A stretch of 64,000 bases of DNA from Brachynemurus nebulosus (taxonomy: Eukaryota > Arthropoda > Insecta > Neuroptera > Myrmeleontidae): contig JAPWDM010000014.1 of NCBI GenBank assembly GCA_035578155.1, positions 11,511,501 through 11,575,500 on the forward strand. The letters run 5' to 3'. Positions 60,899 to 64,000 of this stretch are shown piece after piece (positions within the stretch are counted from its first letter, which is position 1; each line of letters begins with the position of its first letter). The notes beneath the pieces are model-generated. The model ran no database searches, was not told the DNA's origin, and saw only the letters and a program-made list of their open reading frames with translations. Made by a program: the position numbers and the translations under genes.

Positions 60899-61167
60899 GT
60901 CAACTTCCCATTGGGTGTCCTTTAAGACTAGAGATTATTGTACATAAATAATTATTTTTTTCATTTCAGGCGACTCCTCCCCTGGGCACAGGATAGAGGC
61001 TTTGCCCCTTGCACCATACCGGGGGTTTCGTCTTCTGTACCTAAGGGTGGGGGCTCCACCCTTATCAAACAAATTATAACATCATTTGTTCTCAAAATAC
61101 GCGAGACAAAATATATTTTGGCAAAAAATAATTTTTCAAGTTTTTTCTTATTTTGTTTTTTCTTTTC

Positions 61168-61204
<37 letters not shown>

Positions 61205-61613
61205 TTCAATAAAATAATGGCGTTTTTAACATCAAGGAAGGTTCTTATGCCATTATATAATAATGTTATGGTAAAAAATCTATATAATCTATGTTATCTT
61301 AATAAAGTTAATTCCGTTTTTTTACCACAAAAAACAAACCGCTAATCCGAATTTGCTGAAAACTTTATCCGGTCTTCATTTTTTGACTACGCATCTAATG
61401 AAATTAGTCCGGAGTTGATATCATCATTTGTTCTCGAGATATGCGAGACGAAAAAAAATTCACGAACGAACGAACGAACTAACGAACGCACACACAGACA
61501 TCACGCTAAAAACGATGGATTCGGATTCTAGTGACCTTGAAACGTGAAGATATGTCAAAATTAGCGATTCGTAAAATCGGACCCATTACAATAACTTCCT
61601 ATGGGAAGTTAAC
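60899..61613. repeat. Interspersed repeat with GTYAACTTCCCAT ends
   Basis: Starts GTCAACTTCCCAT (60899) and ends ATGGGAAGTTAAC (61613), 12 of 13 complementary. Includes GC-rich phrases (CCCCTGGGCACAGGATAG, GGGTGGGGGCTCCACCC), two ATCATTTGTTCTC words (61081, 61423), a 31-nt poly(T) at 61169-61199, (ACGA)n at about 61463-61487, and GACCTTGAAACGTGAAGATATG, common in insect repeats. Confidence 0.6.
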
Positions 61614-63559
61614 AAGTTTCAATATTTTTTTAAAAATTTACACCCCATTGAGGGTAAGATAAGGGATAAAAGTTTGTATGTAAGTATCGTCAGTTTCTAG
61701 GTTGAAATATGAAAATTCGTATTAAGACGTTTAATAGAAAATAAAAAAGATGGACTTTAACGATATCAGGCGACAATCTGAGGGGAGTTCAAGCTTACAT
61801 TTTCAATCCCAAAAATTCCTAGGCCCTCAGCAATAAATCAATTTGTTTAAAAAGAACCAGAATTTTACGCAAGCAAACTTATTAATGGTATAATTATTTG
61901 CCCTTTATAAAAAATTTTTGTCCCCTGTTTGGGAGACGACTTTAAACATTTAATGTGTCCAAGAGCACTCTCGAGATTAAGACGAATGCAACGACACCTT
62001 GTTTATCAAAATCCATCGGGCCGTTTAGGCTGCAGGCTGCGCCACAGGCGAAACAGACATATATACTTAAGCCCGCGTCACACGACGCTTGTTTCGTTGC
62101 TAGGCTCCAAACGAGCTGTTGTGTTGAGTACTGTGATCGCTCCTTTGCTATATTGGCTTCACACAATGTGTGTTGCTGATGTTGTTGACGTGAGTCTGTA
62201 TTTAGATTATTTCAGTGCGTTTACCATTAGTGGTGAGAAATACAATTTTCTTATTGGTTAACGTTTAAATATAGCAGAGAAGCAAGCACGGAAATAGGAC
62301 GGGTTCTGTCTTCGAAGTAACCATAGTTGCAATCACTGTTGAGAACACTATAGTTTTAGCAGACAATCTTGCTTCTGGTGCAGTGGGGTAAAAACAAAAG
62401 ACGTGATACATTTGAATTTACAATTTTAGAAATCACTGAAATTATTCGCTCCATAAATTAGGTGCCGCCCGATAAAAATGTTATCAGTATACAGTAGTGG
62501 TTGTAGGTGTTTCCATTATAAATTTTAATCCCTTGACAAAAAATCTTTTAATCTTCTAACCTTTCTATAAATATTCTGTAGATATGTAGCTATGTTGTAT
62601 GTAGTAATGTAATGACGTAAATCACGATATACGAGTATCTATGTTTGTAATGGAATGAAAGCATCATTCCATAATCATAAATAATATATGATTTTATCAT
62701 TGAATTACGGAAAATTAACAAAAGTTACACACCCAACATGCTAAACTACCATTTCATACATACAATACGAGTAGTGGGTTATATTTGTATAACCGGTATA
62801 ACCTATAATAATACATTCTATACATACATATGTATATTGCAAAGACTTGTTCGTTTATGAGAGTTGAATTAATGAACTTTGTAAAAGGAACGCTTAAAAC
62901 ATACCAAGAGATATGATTTATTATAATAACTGATACATATTATATTGTTTGTACACTATACGTATAATACAGTAGGTGTCCAAAAGTTCCGGTCACATCG
63001 GGTAAAAATTTGGATAAAAATGTTGATGAAGGGTAAAAAATTAAATTGGTGGAATGAAAAAGCTAACATATTCAATAAGAAGTTCAAAGTATCTTGCAGT
63101 AAGTTCACCGATTTGTACCGATACTGTGTATACTATAATTGCGGGTTACTTGAGCCCTGTGGTGTAACTTGAGCCCAAAACGGAAAAAGTATTATTTTCT
63201 GTTTTGTGCTTATATTAGTCAGTAGTAGAAGTAAGTTAGATGTTCAGCTAATAGGTAACAGCAGTAGGTTTACGGTGTTTAAGTTTAGGTAGTTCTGAAA
63301 ATTGACACTAGAGGAGAGGCAAGTGTTGTTTACTCTCTGTTTGAAATTGATGTTTCGTTACGTTGCTAGCTTTTGACTGTAAAAATAATTGTGGTAGTCT
63401 ACAAAGGAAGATAAGTGTATAATTTTAATACTTTGTTCATTACTAAACTAAATTCAGATATGTTCATGTGCCAACCATTTCGTTAATCTTTTAAATTAAG
63501 GTTTTGATAAATTAGTAAAATAACCTTAAAATTAGGGTAACTTGAGCCCATTATAACTT
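61614..63559. other. Intergenic DNA with repeat fragments
   Basis: TAAGCCCGCGTCACACGACG at 62071 looks like one end of a TAA-type MITE, but I could not find its partner. The ORFs at 61929-62261 on both strands overlap this. 63140-63550 contains three ACTTGAGCCC phrases with preceding GGGT, likely ends of a worn element. Confidence 0.4.
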
Positions 63560-63660
63560 TGGTATAAAATGGTGCAAGACTATAGCAGAAATTCTCAAAA
63601 GTCCTAAACCGTTGGACAAGTTCGTTAACCAGGCACATCCGATGCCCAAAACATGTTATT
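63560..63660 (-). repeat. Dispersed repeat family R1, fragment
   Basis: GTCCTAAACCGTTGGACAAG, TTCGTTAACCAGGCACATCC and GATGCCCAAAACATG match the reverse complement of 59450-59510. Confidence 0.65.
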
Positions 63661-64000
63661 TTTGGAAATTTCCGATCGCTTCGATCGCTTGATCGTACCT
63701 AAAATATGACCGCACTTAACTAGATTGGATTGGTGAAACGTGCGATCAACCGTCTGTGCAATGTAACGGTCTATTGTACTGATCTGTCCACACACTAAAA
63801 GAGTCATTTCAACTCACAATCAGTACTGAAACTAAACTTATGCGAGCCTTCAGGAGATCAGATTCATTTTCTTCAAATATTAGCGCTTTCATAGCATCAA
63901 ATCGTAAAGTATTCCTATTGCTGCGAAATTTATGAGAGGCACTGTATCTATTATACAAATCTGATTATACAATATTCTATCACACACCCACATACAGAGC

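Noticed and set aside
61929..62261. 110-residue ORF, arginine-rich at its start
   Set aside because: Overlaps ORFs on both strands in a locally GC-rich repeat fragment; no domain and no splice context.

Overview
The window is a 64 kb piece of an AT-rich animal nuclear genome, most likely an insect. The evidence is split genes with GT-AG introns, an animal-type multidomain fatty acid synthase, a TMX2-type thioredoxin, a CTU2 tRNA-thiolation protein and an alkaline phosphatase exon, set in DNA full of (TA)n microsatellites and short inverted-repeat transposons. I could not fix the insect order from the sequence. There is no sign of operons, CRISPR or prokaryotic signals.

Layout. 1-10.6 kb is gene-free: TA microsatellites, a TIR element at 3328-4870, a nested pair of elements (5401-8424 containing 6165-8204) and a degenerate ~160-bp tandem repeat with G-run/C-run pairs (8875-9700). 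10.7-22.6 kb holds a complete fatty acid synthase gene on the minus strand. I reassembled 14 coding exons whose splice phases all agree, giving 2369 codons with every catalytic residue of KS, MAT, DH, KR, ACP and TE in place. Intron 9 carries a 2.48-kb foldback element. 22.7-29.7 kb is intergenic, with interleaved inverted repeats, a tRNA-Thr-like sequence and a MITE rich in TTAAAGTCGACTTTA motifs. 29.7-30.7 kb is a three-exon TMX2 orthologue (plus strand). It converges on an intronless CTU2 gene (33.1-34.4 kb, minus) across an interval holding three MITEs. 35.76-36.34 kb is the last exon of a membrane alkaline phosphatase (minus); its other exons are not recognisable in the window.

36.4-64 kb shows no further gene that I can support. 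It contains a hAT-like element at 38818-42825 with at least four further insertions layered inside it, several PIF/Harbinger-like MITEs with TAA target duplications, a hAT-like MITE with an 8-bp duplication, a 3-copy ~100-bp tandem repeat, long poly(A)/poly(T) tracts, a near-perfect 307-bp palindrome, and scattered copies of a repeat family that often carries a (TA)n tract.

The genes are housekeeping or lipid-metabolism genes with no obvious joint pathway: cytosolic fatty-acid synthesis, ER redox/calcium regulation, tRNA U34 thiolation, and extracellular phosphate-ester hydrolysis. The points most worth a second look are the unusual MAT (GYSTGE) and TE (AYSFG) nucleophile motifs, a 39-nt intron, the hairpin-forming intron, and the precisely datable nests of transposons. 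I found no convincing evidence for an entirely new biological system.
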